Origin: Lepus europaeus
Taxonomy: Eukaryota > Chordata > Mammalia > Lagomorpha > Leporidae
NCBI RefSeq assembly: GCF_033115175.1
Contig: NC_084827.1
Location: 24,298,001-24,362,000, forward strand
Length of the DNA: 64,000 nucleotides
Direction: 5' to 3'
Position 1 is the stretch's first letter; each line of letters starts with the position of its first letter. The notes beneath the pieces are model-generated. The model saw nothing but the letters and a program-made list of their open reading frames with translations, had not been told where the DNA came from and did not search any database. Position numbers and translations under genes: made by a program. Of this stretch, positions 50,422-62,217 are shown one piece after another.

Positions 50422-50740
50422 GGGGGACAACGCTGTGGTGTAGTGGGCTAAAGCCTCCAGCTGTGGCACCAACTTCCTATATGGGTGCTGGTTCTAGTCC
50501 CTGCTCCTCTTCTTCTATCCAGCTCTGTGCTGTGGCCTGGGAAAGCAGTGGAGGATGGCCCAAGTGCTTTGGCTCCTCCACCTGCCTGGGATACCTGGCT
50601 CCTTGGGTTCAGATAAGCCCAGTTCCAGCCATTGCAGCCATTTGGGAAGTGAACCAGTGGATGAAAGACCTTTCTGTCTACCCCTCTCTCTGTATAAACT
50701 CTTCCTCTCAAGTAAACAAATAAATCTTTTTTAAAAAAGA
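50422..50740 (+). mobile_element. CSINE
   Basis: A sense copy: 'gacaacgctgtggtgtagtg' head, 'gaggatggcccaagtgcttt' core, and a tail with 'caagtaaacaaataaatctt' and A-runs. Confidence 0.88.
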
Positions 50741-51428
50741 TTATCTATTTCTTCTACTCATGCAAAAAAACCTGGTAGGTATAAAATTTTTGAGATACAT
50801 AGTTTGTAGATGTTATCTAGATGTATATCCATGGACATAATGCATTTATTTGGGAAAAGATAGGTGTGTTTTTCTCTCACTTAATGGATGATCCTAAGAA
50901 TTTTCAGCCTTAGACTTAAACATTATTTGATAAGATATGGCAGAATATTTTGGTGAGATTTTTTAGAGCATCCTTGATAATCTCAATATTAAAACTATTT
51001 TACTTGAGAAAAATGTATTTGAATTATATTTTAATTGTTCTCATATTGTTCAAAAAGTCCTCTGTACCCTAATCTATAATGCTTAGGCTGCATTTCCATC
51101 TGTGATGTTTTCCATCAATTTCACCTTTAAAATTTTCCTCTATATACTATGAAATCTCCACAGATCTTCCTCTGTTTCTGAGTGACAATTCTAACCTATA
51201 TGTATCATATGTTTTAAAATTCTACTAATTTCATTCTCTTTATAATTCTCCCGTATTTCTCATACCTAACTTTATATCTCATTCTCTTGTCTGTATACTT
51301 TAGCATGTCCCTTTTGGAATTTCTATTGATTGATTCTTCATTGGTGAGAAGCAACACATTTTTGAAACTATTTTGAATCCTGAATAATTACCTTTCCTAG
51401 GAATTGTTTTTTTCTCTGATATTTGATA
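50741..51428. other. Unassigned AT-rich non-coding sequence
   Basis: No gene or repeat family recognised. Confidence 0.5.
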
Positions 51429-51478
51429 TGTGTGTATATGTATGTATGTATGTATGTATATATATATATATATATATG
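51429..51478. repeat. (TG)/(TATG)/(TA) microsatellite
   Basis: Runs from TG units into five or so TATG units and then pure TA dinucleotides, about 50 bases in all. Confidence 0.9.
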
Positions 51479-51686
51479 CAAGGAGGAAGTTTCTACTTCT
51501 TGTATGTAGAAGGCTTTCATTTACTGCTTGAGATCTGTGTCCTAGCATGTGTGCCCTGGTGCTGTGATACCATGAGAGATACAACACATGAAAATCTCAT
51601 TTCTTCAGAATGCATCACTTACAGAACTGTCTCTTGGGCAGTTCTATGCCCCTTCAATAATGACATGCTTCCTGCACAGTTTTCTG

Positions 51687-51701
51687 GTGTGTGTGTGTGT
51701 A

Positions 51702-51735
<34 letters not shown>

Positions 51736-51760
51736 AGAGAGAGAAAGAGAGAGAGAGAGA
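51687..51760. repeat. Compound microsatellite (GT)n(TC)n(GT)n(GA)n
   Basis: Four blocks in a row: GT 51687-51700, TC about 51702-51720, GT 51721-51735, GA-rich 51735-51760. It is not obviously a SINE tail, since no SINE core flanks it. Confidence 0.92.
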
Positions 51761-53263
51761 ATATGAATGAGGGAATGAGAATGAAGGTATGGATGATGAA
51801 CAGCTCTCCAACTGCCATCAGAAATTTTCCAGAATGCATAGACAAATGGCTGGCACGCTGCCTATTGAGAACAGTCTTTCTTTTTCTTATTCAAGAGCTA
51901 TACAGTAGCATTGGGCTAATGGAAAGAACATTTACATGGCCACATTTTCTCTGTTCTGGATGTAAAATATGGATGGACAACTGAGTGGATATCACTTTCC
52001 TATTCAATCAGTAGCATCTGTAAAAACTCCTAACACATTTTGATAATAACTTTAGTATCATGTCACTCTTCATTGTCAATGGAGTGAATTTGCATTTTCG
52101 ATGTTTTTATAGGAAAGATGGGCTTTTGAAAGGCAGTACAAAGAGTATTATAACACAACGTATCAGATATGAGAGTCAGGGTCTATGCTATGGATACACA
52201 CATTGTATCATTGAAGATGAGAGAAGATTTAGATTTTCCACATGCAAACTTTGAGGTCTTGTGAGACTATCAGGTAATGGTAGTTATTTAGGCAGTTTGA
52301 TCTGTGGGACTACTCCAGAAGAAATGTTGACAACAGAGTTGTGAATTTAAGAGTCTTAATATGTGTGAAACAGCTGACATTTTAGGGCTAGGGACAAATA
52401 GCGTATGGTAGACAAACGTTTGTTTCAACAAGAAGCAATTGGAAAAAGAAGGGAGAATAAGATGTATGATATAATCTAAATGATAAGATATCTTCATAAA
52501 GTACATATTTCCAACCAAGTCAAAAGCTAAAGAGAGGTTAAGGTTAAACAGGATAAACCCAAGAGGCCTGACCTTTTAGAAATCTTGGTCATGTTTTAGA
52601 GATGAGTATAAGAGGAACGGTGGCCAGCAAACCCATAAATTCATAATGCAATGAATTGATGAATGTATGAAAAATGTGGCTGTGACTGTTAAATACTTTC
52701 AGGAAATTTGCCTCTGAAGGAAGGGGGCAAATAGGACAAAGTTTTGCAAGGTGAAGATCATCAAGGGGCTTACTTAGAAACATTAGAAAAACTCACAGTT
52801 CAAAAACTCGAATTTACAAAAAAAAGTTAAAAAGTGACAGGACTAAGCTTGTTGTCTGTAAGTCTTTGTCCCTTGTCAGAGAAAGCAAAGCCTTAGCAAG
52901 AATTAAGTTGTTAGATTGAACCTCTATGAGTTTCTGTTATTCAGCAATTTAAGTTATAAAAAATGCGTAACTCTGAGAAGGTGTGGGTATACTTGGCAAC
53001 AGAGTGAAGTAGTTAGGTGCCTGAATTCAGCAGTGAGACTGAACGCATATGCATCACGGTTCAGCCACATGCAAGCTAGTGATCACATCCTTCCACCATC
53101 AAATTCTATGAAGCTGTCCACACTTGCTGACTCACATGTTGCCTTTCTTCCTATGGCAATGGATTAATTCTTCCTCTTCCATCTTCATTTTCCCTTAACC
53201 CTCTTCTCTGGATTATTAGCTCACAAATACATTATAAAATCTCCTATATCTTAAGAACATATG
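51761..53263. other. Unassigned non-coding sequence
   Basis: 1.5 kb. ORFs up to 97 codons have no recognisable domain. No repeat family recognised. Confidence 0.5.
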
Positions 53264-53592
53264 AGGGGCAGGCGTTTGATGCCATTTGGTACACCCACAT
53301 TCCTTATAGGACTGTCTGGGTTTGACTCCTGGCTCTGCTTAGGATCCTGCTTCCTGCCAAAGTGTGTCCTTAGAGGAAGCAATGATTGCTGTGGCACTTG
53401 GGTCCCTGCCAGGATGTGGAAAGTCAGGATTGAGTTCCAGGGTGTTGCCTTCAGCCTGCCCTAGCTTCAGCTGTTGAGGGCTTTTGGTGAGTAAATCAGA
53501 GGATGGGAGGAATTTGTGTGTCTATCTTTCTGTCTCTTTTTGTGCTTCTCTCTGCCTATCAATAAATAAAATAAGTGAAAAATTTTAAAAAG
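53264..53592 (+). mobile_element. CSINE, diverged
   Basis: A sense copy: 'ggggcaggcgtttgatgcca' head, 'gattgctgtggcacttgggt' in place of the usual core, and a tail with 'ctatcaataaataaaataag'. Confidence 0.75.
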
Positions 53593-53919
53593 AATCATAA
53601 AAACATGACCCTTCATATAGACCATTTATCTGATCTTCTATGTAAAATTCATAAAGAATTGCCTCTGCTTGCTGCTAAGATTTCTGCTTCCTGTGTTCTC
53701 TCATGAATTTCCCCCAAATGGCTTTGGCTCCATGTGTCTACCCAAATGGCTTTTCATTATGGTGAAAAAATATATAACCACTATAAGCAGAATAAATTTT
53801 TGTTTTGAAAGAGAAAGACTTCCTGGATTTTTTCATTTAAATAAACACATAAATTAAAAGATTATGCATGTTAAAAATAGAACCATGAATAGGGATTCCT
53901 CTATAGGTGTCATTTACAG
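53593..53919. other. Unassigned non-coding sequence
   Basis: Nothing recognised in this stretch between a CSINE and an old L1 remnant. Confidence 0.5.
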
Positions 53920-54062
53920 ATAGTGACAGAAAGCAACAGGGCCTTGTTTATAGGAGTGCAAAATAGTGTAACCATTTTGGAAAATTGGCACTTTGTCACA
54001 AAGTTACCCACACATTTGCAATGTGACTTGGTAATTCCACTTCCAAGTTCAAGAGAAATGAA
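53920..54062 (+). mobile_element. Old L1 ORF2 remnant
   Basis: L1 C-terminal ORF2 traces: 'ttgtttataggagtgcaaaa', 'gtaaccattttggaaaattg' and 'gacttggtaattccacttcc'. Short and decayed. Confidence 0.55.
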
Positions 54063-54068
54063 AGACAT

Positions 54069-54909
54069 GTGGTAGGCAGAATCTGCATTGCTGCCATCCC
54101 CATGATCCCTACCCCCATGGAGTCCAGGTGTTTATATAATCCTCTGCCATTTAGTATGGGGAAGACCTGTGACTTGTTCCCAGCCAATAGAACACTGCAA
54201 AGGTGGCAGAATATCCTTCACTCCTGTGACTGTATAATATTATCCAAGATTTTATTAGCTACAAGATTTATCCTAGTGCAAGGATTTGTTGAACTCTCTA
54301 CTTAGTGTAGGGTTAATCTTATGTGTATAGAGTTAATTGAAAATAGATCTTTGTAAAAAATGGGAATGGAAATAGGAGAGCAAGGAGGAAGAAAGGTGTG
54401 AGTACAGGCAGGAGAGAGGGCAGAGTGGGAAAATCATTATGTTCCTAAATATGTATATTTGAAATGCATGATGTTTGTATGCCTTAAATAAAAGGAATCT
54501 TAGTTAAAAAATAATAAATTGTAGCCATGAATAAAAAAATTCATCCTGGACTCCCCTCACTGGATGGATGAAATAAGTGGTCATTTGGGGGAAGCCCACA
54601 TGGCAAGGAATTTCAGGTGGCCTCTTATTATCAAATGGCAAGAAAATAGGGCCCTCAATTTTAAAACCACAATGAAATATTTTCTGCTTACTTCTAGAGA
54701 CAGCCTGAATGCAGATTTTCCCCCTGGTTGGGCCTCCAAGTGAGAACCCAGCTCTGGCCAACAGAATATTGCAAAGGATCCAGCCTAGTAATGCCTGGAT
54801 TCCTGACCCACAGGATTGTGAAACAGTAAGTAGATGCTGTTTTGCACTGATAAGTTTGTGTGTGATTTGTTATTGACCAATTGATGTACATAGTCACACA
54901 AAACTAATA
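54069..54909 (+). mobile_element. MaLR (MLT1-type) LTR split by an L1 tail
   Basis: The left part (54069-54299) opens 'tgtggtaggcagaatctgca' and has 'gacctgtgacttgttcccag' and 'ccaatagaacactgcaaagg'. The right part (about 54516-54909) has 'ctggccaacagaatattgca', 'tgcctggattcctgacccac' and 'gataagtttgtgtgtgattt', and ends near 'caaaactaataagc'. An L1 3' end lies between the two parts. The first and last bases of the LTR are approximate. Confidence 0.65.
54300..54515 (+). mobile_element. 5'-truncated L1 3' end
   Basis: The same 3'UTR type as the L1 at 17.4-23.0 kb: 'gtatagagttaattgaaaat', 'agatctttgtaaaaaatggg', G/A-rich tract, 'attatgttcctaaatatgta' and AATAAA at about 54486, then an A-rich end. 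Inserted in a MaLR LTR. Confidence 0.82.
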
Positions 54910-54951
54910 AGCAAATATTCCTATCAACATTATCCTTAAGAGTACAAATCT

Positions 54952-55285
54952 GGGGGTCAGCACTTACCCTAAAAGTTAAGATTCCAATTAAGAGACCTAT
55001 AACCCACGCTGGAGTACCTGAGTTTCACATCTGGCTCCAGATCCTGACTCCAGCTTCCTGCTAATGCAGACCCTGGAAGGCAGAGGTGATTGCTCAAGTA
55101 CTGGGTAACTGTCACCCATGTGGGAGACCAAGATTAAGTCCTGGACTCCTTCCTGGCTTCTGCTTAGCCCAGTCCTGGCCATTGTGGACACTTGGGGAGT
55201 GAAACTTTGGATAGAAGCTCTCTTTCTCATTCTGTCTATTCACCTGTCTGCTTCCTGGATATGTAGAACATAAATGTCTTTAAAT
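54952..55285 (+). mobile_element. CSINE, diverged
   Basis: A sense copy: 'gggggtcagcacttacccta' head, 'ccagcttcctgctaatgcag', 'tgattgctcaagtactgggt' core and a decayed CT-rich end. Confidence 0.78.
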
Positions 55286-55289
55286 ATGT

Positions 55290-55612
55290 TTTTAAGCCTT
55301 TATTTTTATTTGTTTGAAAGGTAAAGAAACACACACACACACACAGAGAGAGATTGAGAGATTTTCCATTTGCTGATTCACTTCCCAAATGTCTGCAAGA
55401 GAAAAGGCTGGGCCAAGCCAAAGCAAGGAGCCTGGTACTCAGTCTAGTTCTCTCAAGTGGGTGACAGGGACCCTACTACTTGAACCATCATGTGCTGCCT
55501 CCCAGGGCACACTTTATCAGGAAGCTGGAATTGGAAGTTGAACCAGGACTCAAACACAGGCATGTCAATGAAGGCTGCTGATGTCCCAAATGTCATCTTA
55601 ACCTCTATGCAC
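55290..55612 (-). mobile_element. CSINE, inverted relative to its neighbour
   Basis: An antisense copy: tail complement 'tttatttttatttgtttgaa', (AC)n/(AG)n patch at about 55329-55352, core and head ending near 'cttaacctctatgcacagta'. It lies tail to tail with 54952-55285. Confidence 0.8.
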
Positions 55613-55614
55613 AG

Positions 55615-55935
55615 TATTTTTCATCTCATGAGTAGATGAACAAATTATGGTATAGGCATTCAATGAAATGCTATTTGGCAATAAGCAGAAATGACTACTG
55701 AAATGCACAACAATATGAATAATCTCTAAAATAATGCACTCGATGAATGAAGGCAGACACAAACAAATACACAGAATAGATTTTATTTACATGAAAATCT
55801 AGAAAAGACCAAAATATAGTGTCAAAAAGCAAATGAATAATTTTCTGGAGCTGGTATGAGAGCAGAAAATTGACTACAAAAAATTATAATAGAAGTTTTG
55901 AGGGTGGTAGAAAATTTTCTGTATTAGGACTATGT
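55615..55935 (+). mobile_element. Old L1M 3' remnant
   Basis: L1M-type ORF2 end/3'UTR: 'gcattcaatgaaatgctatt', 'gaatgaaggcagacacaaac', 'ttttatttacatgaaaatct' followed by 'agaaaagacc', and 'ttgagggtggtagaaaattt'. Confidence 0.6.
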
Positions 55936-55939
55936 GATA

Positions 55940-56213
55940 GAATATTTTCTTATTTAAATATTTCTTTGTTTGTTTAATTTGAGGGATAGAGAGACAGAGA
56001 GAAACCTAACATCTACCAGTTGATTCCCCAAATGCATTAGAGTGGAACCTTAAATCTCCTCATGGGTAACAGGTCCGAACTACTTAAGCGATAACCCATT
56101 GCCTCCGAGAATGCATGTTAGTAGAAAGCTAGAAGCAGAAACAGAATGTGGTATGCCAACCAGGGGTATAGATATCCCAGGAAGTGTCTTAACCACAGCC
56201 CAAATGCCTGCCC
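55940..56213 (-). mobile_element. CSINE, diverged
   Basis: An antisense copy: 'tttgtttgtttaatttgagg' tail complement, 'gagagacagagagaaaccta', and a head ending 'cacagcccaaatgcctgccc'. Confidence 0.72.
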
Positions 56214-56425
56214 TGCAATAGAACTTTTTGATGGAAATATATCATAATCTTCTCTGTCCAATTTAGTAGCCATCTCTGACATAGGGCTATTGAGCATTTG
56301 AAATGTAGCTAGTTAAAATAAGAAGGTGCATACTAAGTTTTATTTAGTGTTAATTAACCCTAATTTAAATGACCATATGTGGCTAATAGCCACCATATTG
56401 GATTAAGCAGTGCTACATCATTTGA
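56214..56425. mobile_element. hAT-type (Charlie-like) MITE
   Basis: Recognised from a common eutherian MITE: 'caatagaactttttgatgga', 'ctctgtccaatttagtagcc', 'ggctattgagcatttgaaat', and near the end the inverted counterpart 'tggctaatagccaccatatt' then 'ggattaagcagtgct'. Two halves can pair. Subfamily not assigned. Confidence 0.65.
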
Positions 56426-56639
56426 TTGTCATCGTATCATTTTACTGTGCATTAGCCAAACCTCATTCAACAATACACTGCAAATGGATGACTCTTATTA
56501 AATGCAAATTACTATTTAATTAAGCTGTTTTAAAAGTAACAGTGGGGACCATAAGAACATTTATAGTTCTAAGAAATACATCAGCTCCTTCCTTTTTATT
56601 TCCCTAACCCCATTCACCATCTACCATCTATGGGTCTAT

Positions 56640-57050
56640 CGTAATAAAACACAATGAATGAATGGCTTAAAACTAAAAAAATGTATTCTGCCAGTTCCAG
56701 AGTCTGGACCATCCATATTCAAGGTTGGTGCTTTCTGAAGTCTTGAAAGATGTGTTGTATATATCTCTGAGATTTAGGTGATTGTTGGTAGCCCTTCATT
56801 CCTCTGCTGGTGGCTGCATTGTCCCAGTCTCAGCCTCCATCTTCACATGGACTTCTCTCTATGTCCCCTTCTCCTCTTATAAGGACATCATCTGGGCCTG
56901 AATTTAGGGCTTACTTTAACCCAGTATGACTTCATCTTTATTAATTACATCTACCAAGACCTTATTTCCAAATTAGGTCACATTCTGAGGTTTCAAGATG
57001 GCAAGAATTTGGAGGAAACGCTATTCAATATATTAAAGATTCTCCATCCA
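56640..57050 (-). mobile_element. MaLR (MLT1-type) LTR
   Basis: The antisense MaLR landmarks in order: 'gaatggcttaaaactaaaaa', 'ctgccagttccagagtctgg', 'cagcctccatcttcacatgg', 'ctcttataaggacatcatct', 'agtatgacttcatctttatt', 'accttatttccaaattaggt' then 'cacattctgagg'. Confidence 0.78.
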
Positions 57051-57859
57051 ATTTCTGAATACTTTTGTGGTACACACAGCCTTTGATACAACAGCATGGT
57101 AGGCATTCAAGGGGAGGCTGAGGTACAACTCTTGGCCCAGAGTGCAGATTTGGGGCCCATAAAAAGTGAGGAGAGCATTTATGAGAAAGAAGAACCCAGC
57201 ATGGGAGTATTGGAGCCAAGCAGAATGAAGGGGTTGTCCCTATGGAAGTAAGGACTTTTAAGGGGCATCAGAGCCCAAGCATTCTGGGGTTGTGGAGAGG
57301 AGTCCACTGTGGAACATTAGACCTAAAGAGCATGGAGCAGGGGATGCCTAGCCAGGAGAGCTAGAGCTTAAATCAGAAGGATATGGACCGAAGTCAGTGG
57401 GGGCAGACATGGCATGACAGAACCCAAGTAGAGTTTACCAGAGAGTCTACCAGACCAGTGTTCCAAAGAGACATTGGGAGCCCAAGCAAGGTGGAAAGGG
57501 AGACCAAGCAAGATGGAATAGAAGGAGCCTTGTTGGGAAAGACCTTGAGAGATAGCACAGTCCAAGTGTGGTTAGAAGGTTATATATACAGAGGAAGGGT
57601 AGAGACAGAATTATTATAGAACTGATCAAATAATAAGGATGATCAACATATAAGGTGTCTCACTATTAGACAAAGGAATAAGAAATATGGAAAGGGTAAA
57701 GATTGAATAAAATTGTTGTAGTAGAGCCAATTGGTGTTTTTCAACATATTTTAAGAAACATAGAAATAAATAATTGTGTGTATATTTGTTTGTAATCTGC
57801 TACTACATAAGTAATTACCTTAGATCTTTCTGTCTTGAAGCACAAGTAGCTACTTACTA
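57051..57859. other. Unassigned purine-rich sequence with degenerate repeated motif
   Basis: The motif 'gagcc(c)aagca' recurs at about 57212, 57271 and 57479 within purine-rich sequence. No family identified. ORFs up to 78 codons here have no known domain. Confidence 0.4.
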
Positions 57860-58240
57860 TTTCTCACTGGAATTCAGGACTGGCTTGGCTAGCAGATGCT
57901 ATTTGGATTCCCCTATCATCTCAATATTCAAAGGAGCTGGAGATGTGATTCCGAGGTGATTGTTCAGTTACATGTTTGAGGCATGCAGATGCTGACTGTC
58001 AGAGAGAAGCCTCTGTTCTTTCCACATAGGTCTCTGTGCAGGATTATCTGGGTGGCCTTGTGATAGGGTGACTAGATTTCTTCAGAGCGAGTCATCCAAA
58101 GGCCAAAGTAGAAGTTGCAATCTGTTGTGAGCTAAGGTATTTAGGAAGTCAGATAGCCCATTTGTAAAATAGGGCTGCCCTAGTCAGCATAGGAAGGGGC
58201 CATGGAAGAGTTTAAATACAGGAGGTGGGAACCACTGAAG
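57860..58240. mobile_element. Ancient eutherian repeat, family not assigned
   Basis: Segments such as 'gattgttcagttacatgttt', 'agagagaagcctctgttctt' and 'agagcgagtcatccaaaggc' followed by 'caaagtagaagttgcaatct' resemble a widespread eutherian interspersed repeat, but I cannot name it with certainty. Confidence 0.4.
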
Positions 58241-58503
58241 ACAACTGGGGAGGCTGATTATGGCATATACATGCATATATTGTCCAGCTTTGTCCACTAA
58301 GAACCTGAAACCAGAAACAATCACAATGTGCATACCCAGTGCGGGTAGCTTTGCTTCTAAACACCGTTATCTTCTAAAAGAAACTTGTATTTTTTTAAAA
58401 GTAACTATTCCAGAACTGGAGCAGGGGAAGTACAAAGTGAACCTGGAATATCTTGGTTTGGAAGCAAGAAAATGTTCAAAAGAGGAAGATAAATCAACAT
58501 ATA

Positions 58504-58782
58504 CAGCAGAGAGCTGAACTGGAAGAGGAGCAACCAGGACAGAATCTGGTGCCCCGACCGGGACTAGAACCCAGGGTGCCGGCACTGCAGGCAGAGGGCC
58601 CTGCACCCGCATGGGAGACCAGGAGAGGCACCTGGCTCCTGGCTTCAGATCAGCGCGGTGCGCCGGCCGCAGTGCACTGGCTGTGGAGGCTATTGTGGGG
58701 GTGAACCAACGGCAAAGGAAGACCTTTCTCTCTGTCTCTCTCTCTCACTGTCCACTCTGCCTGTCAAAAAAAAAAAAAAAAA
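58504..58782 (+). mobile_element. CSINE with inverted 5' part
   Basis: 58504-58597 is the CSINE head region in antisense ('gggactagaacccagggtgc', 'ggaagaggagcaaccaggac'). 58598-58782 is the rest in sense ('gccctgcacccgcatgggag' to CT tail and poly-A). About 50 bases of the consensus are missing at the junction. This is the structure left by twin priming, better known from L1. Confidence 0.85.
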
Positions 58783-58854
58783 TACACAAAAGCTGACTCA
58801 AGGAGATTACTGAAGTACATTGGGAATATTTTGAGCTTCAATATAAATGAGATA

Positions 58855-59580
58855 ATAATGCATTATGATTTACCTAGAACCATAATAAGCCACATATCCA
58901 TGCTGATATAAATAAATAGACAAATAAATAAATAAATAGAAAATTTGGTGAGAAGTGGGATATTTGCAATGTTTCAGTACTCTCCATGCAAAATTCCCAT
59001 TTATTACTAAAGGGAAAATTAATGTTATGGTGATAAAGCTTTGCATCAACTGATGAAAGATGATCACCAGGAAAATGGAACAAATTGAAGCCATGTGCCA
59101 CCTAACAGAATTCAAGGAGAGCACAACAGCACTTCCTGACATTCCTGCCAAAGATACAGAACCTAAGATTAATCCTCTGAAACACCAGACAAGCCCTAGA
59201 TAACTGGCCTATGATCTTGACAAATGCCAAGGTCATAAAATCGAGGAAAGTTAGGAAGCGTTTCATACTGAAAGATTAAAAATATGAAAAGGAACTTGTA
59301 TTATTTTGTACTGGGTTTGATTTTTTGGTACAAGAATCATAACTGTAATATTTGATAAAATTTTCATGAATTCTAAAGAATACTTGATAGTACTCTACCA
59401 ATGCTAATTTTATGATTTTGATGGAATTATTGTGGTTATATAGGAGAATGCACACTGAAGTATCCAGGGGGTAATGGGAGGATCACAACAAGAACACACT
59501 CTCAAATAATTCAGACAACAAAGAAAAGTTCTTTGTACTCTACTTGTAACTTTTGTGTTCTAGATAATTTTAAAATAAAA
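58855..59580 (+). mobile_element. Old L1ME 3' end
   Basis: L1ME 3'UTR landmarks in order: 'aaacaccagacaagccctag', 'gacaaatgccaaggtcataa' followed by 'aatcgaggaaagt', 'ccaatgctaattttatgatt', 'gtggttatataggagaatgc', 'acactgaagtatccaggggg' and 'ctctcaaataattcagacaa'. An (AAAT)n patch lies at about 58909-58939. Confidence 0.7.
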
Positions 59581-60983
59581 TTATAGTGTTATGAATATAA
59601 CATAATCATAAATTTTATGTAATAAATCATACCATAAAATTAATAGCAAAATTCTTAGAGAAAAATTCTAGGTTATACTTTTTTGACAAAATTATCAGTA
59701 TTCATTAGACACAAAAATCATAAGAAAAAAATCACAAATAGTATAATTAATAGCTAAATAAAACCATTTTAACCAATTAAGAATATTATATTTAGGCATT
59801 CATAAAACATTACAAAAATTACTCATAATTTTGCATAAAAACTCAAAAAGAATTCTACCAGCTACATTCTTTCAAACAATACAGCACAACTATAAATGTT
59901 TTCAAAATATTTTGAAAATTATAAAAATGACAAATATTTGACAGGCTAAGAAGAAACTTGACAAGAAAACATGATCAACTACATTAGAACTGGAATTACA
60001 GTCTGTTTCAAAATTAGTGATGAAAAGAATATGAAATATCAAAATTGCTACAATGTCGCCAAGTTGTACTTCAGGCAGATTCATTAATAGTCAGATGCTA
60101 CTTTCCTAAATTTGAGTTGAATAAATGAGTTAAACTTTCAACTCTAGTTGCATAATAATAATAATAAAATATCTGTGAAAAAACAATGGAAAGTAGAAAA
60201 GTAAAAATAAAAATAGGAACTGACTACAAACATTAAATTGCCCATGTTAATACCTCTATACAGTAATTTTCCTTGAAAAACAAACAATAGTTTATTAAAT
60301 CTAACCAAGGAAAAAGGAAATAAATGAAACAGTGAAAAAAATAAGATTTAGAGAATGTTAGACCTAGATACAATATTTTCAAAATGATTTAAATTAGTAA
60401 TGCCTGGCTTTTCTGGTTCTAGAGTTTAAAATCTAGAATAGCCTAAGAACATTGTAAATGCATTAAAGTTATTATTCACCCCCAAATCTGAGCGCAGCTG
60501 GATGCATAAGCAAAGTCCTCCACATTTTCAGAAACAACTCTATCGATGTAAAAATCGAACTGAAATATAAAAGGAAGGAATTTTTACCATTTTATTATGC
60601 TCAAATGTCAAAGCCACACAAATACCTAATATGTCAATAAAAATGCTTAAATATAATTTAAAATAGTAAATTATTTATAAAATTTATCAAAATAAAGCAT
60701 GTGATACTCTTTTATAATATTTTACTATAATTATGACATGAATACCTCATTTTAATATAACTATAACAAGAAATACCTCAAAATTTAACATGATGCAATT
60801 TGACAATATTTGAGAGAAGCATCATTACTCTATATTTTCTTCCATTTGATAATAATTCAGTTAATATACCACTTGACTTTTCACTTTTTACTCACTCCAC
60901 TTAATGGAAAGTTGAGGACTTACTCGATTTACTTGTTTGGTAAATCTGGTAAAAATATCATTGGCCTGGATAATTCAAATATG
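59581..60983. other. Unassigned very AT-rich sequence
   Basis: 1.4 kb, strongly AT-rich, with a short (AAT)n at about 60152-60167. No gene or family recognised. Confidence 0.5.
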
Positions 60984-61357
60984 GCACTTGTCTTTTTTTT
61001 TTTTTTCTTTATTTTTAGCAGGCAGAGTGGACAATGAGAGAGAGAGACAGAGAGAAAGGTCTTCCTCTTGCCGTTGGTTCACCCTCCAATGGCCGCTGCA
61101 GCCAGCATGCTGCGGCCGGCACACCACGCTGATCCGAAGCCAGGAGCCAGGTGCTTCTCCTGGTCTCCCATGGGGTGCAGTGCCCAAGCACTTGGGCCTT
61201 CCTCCATTGCACTCCCTGGCCACAGCAGAGAGCTGGCCTGGAAGAGGGGCAACCGGGAAAGAATCCGGCGCCCTGACCGGGACTAGAACCCGGTGTGCCG
61301 GCGCCACAAGGCGGAGGATTAGCCTAGTGAGCCGCGCCGCCGCCCAGCACTTGTCTT
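60984..61357 (-). mobile_element. CSINE, young type, with TSD
   Basis: A near-consensus antisense CSINE at 60995-61346 with poly-T at the left and GC-rich head ending 'tgagccgcgccgccgccca', flanked by an 11-bp TSD 'gcacttgtctt' (60984-60994 and 61347-61357). Confidence 0.93.
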
Positions 61358-61900
61358 CTTGAAATTGGGCTTATTTGAATGGAAAATTATTGCTAATGCA
61401 ATAATGCAAGAATCAGAAACAAGGCACTGGAGGCAGGACTAAATTAGGTAGGCCAATGTTTCATAATATTCATGGGATGTTTACATATAGAAACCATAAA
61501 CAACATTTACATTTAATATAATATAATTATATTAATTTATTAACATACTGTAATATTTAAGAAAAACATAAAACAAAAAGAAAAGCACCTTTAACAGCAA
61601 GAATAATAGAAACAAGATACATATATTCCAAAATTAGCAACTTCAATAAGGACAAATAATAAATATTTTGAATAAGGGAAAAGATTCCATGCACACTAGG
61701 AACAAACTTCATATAAATGATCTTAAAAATAGAATAAGGAGAAATGTGAAGTGTGGTTACATAAAGAGAATCACAAAACATTATTGGGAAAGATGAAATT
61801 AATGCATTTGATGGTTAGTGGAAAGAATGCTGAATGCTAAAAGGACTATAATTGTTTCCATAAGGAACTGTGAGTTTAATACAATTATAATAAAAACTCT
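61358..61900. other. Unassigned AT-rich non-coding sequence
   Basis: No gene or repeat family recognised. Confidence 0.5.
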
Positions 61901-62217
61901 TGGGCAGGTGGTAAAGTGCAATGAGTTAAGCCACTGATTAGACTGTTTTGCATCTCATATTAGAGTTCCAATTCAAGACCTGGTATTCTGCTTTCAATCC
62001 AGCTTCCTGGTAATGTGCTGATGGCCTAAGTAATTGGGTTACTGCTATCCACATGGGAGATGCCAACAGAGTATCTGTCTCCTAGTTCCAGCTTGGGGTA
62101 ACCCAGGCTGTTGTAAGCATTTGGAAATGAACCAGCAGATTGAAAATCAATCTCTTTCTCTCTCTCTGCCCCCCACCCCTTTCAAATAATTAGATCTTTA
62201 AAAAAAAAAAAAAAAAG
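61901..62217 (+). mobile_element. CSINE
   Basis: A sense copy: 'tgggcaggtggtaaagtgca' head, 'gatggcctaagtaattgggt' core, CT-rich tail and about 17 A. Confidence 0.83.
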
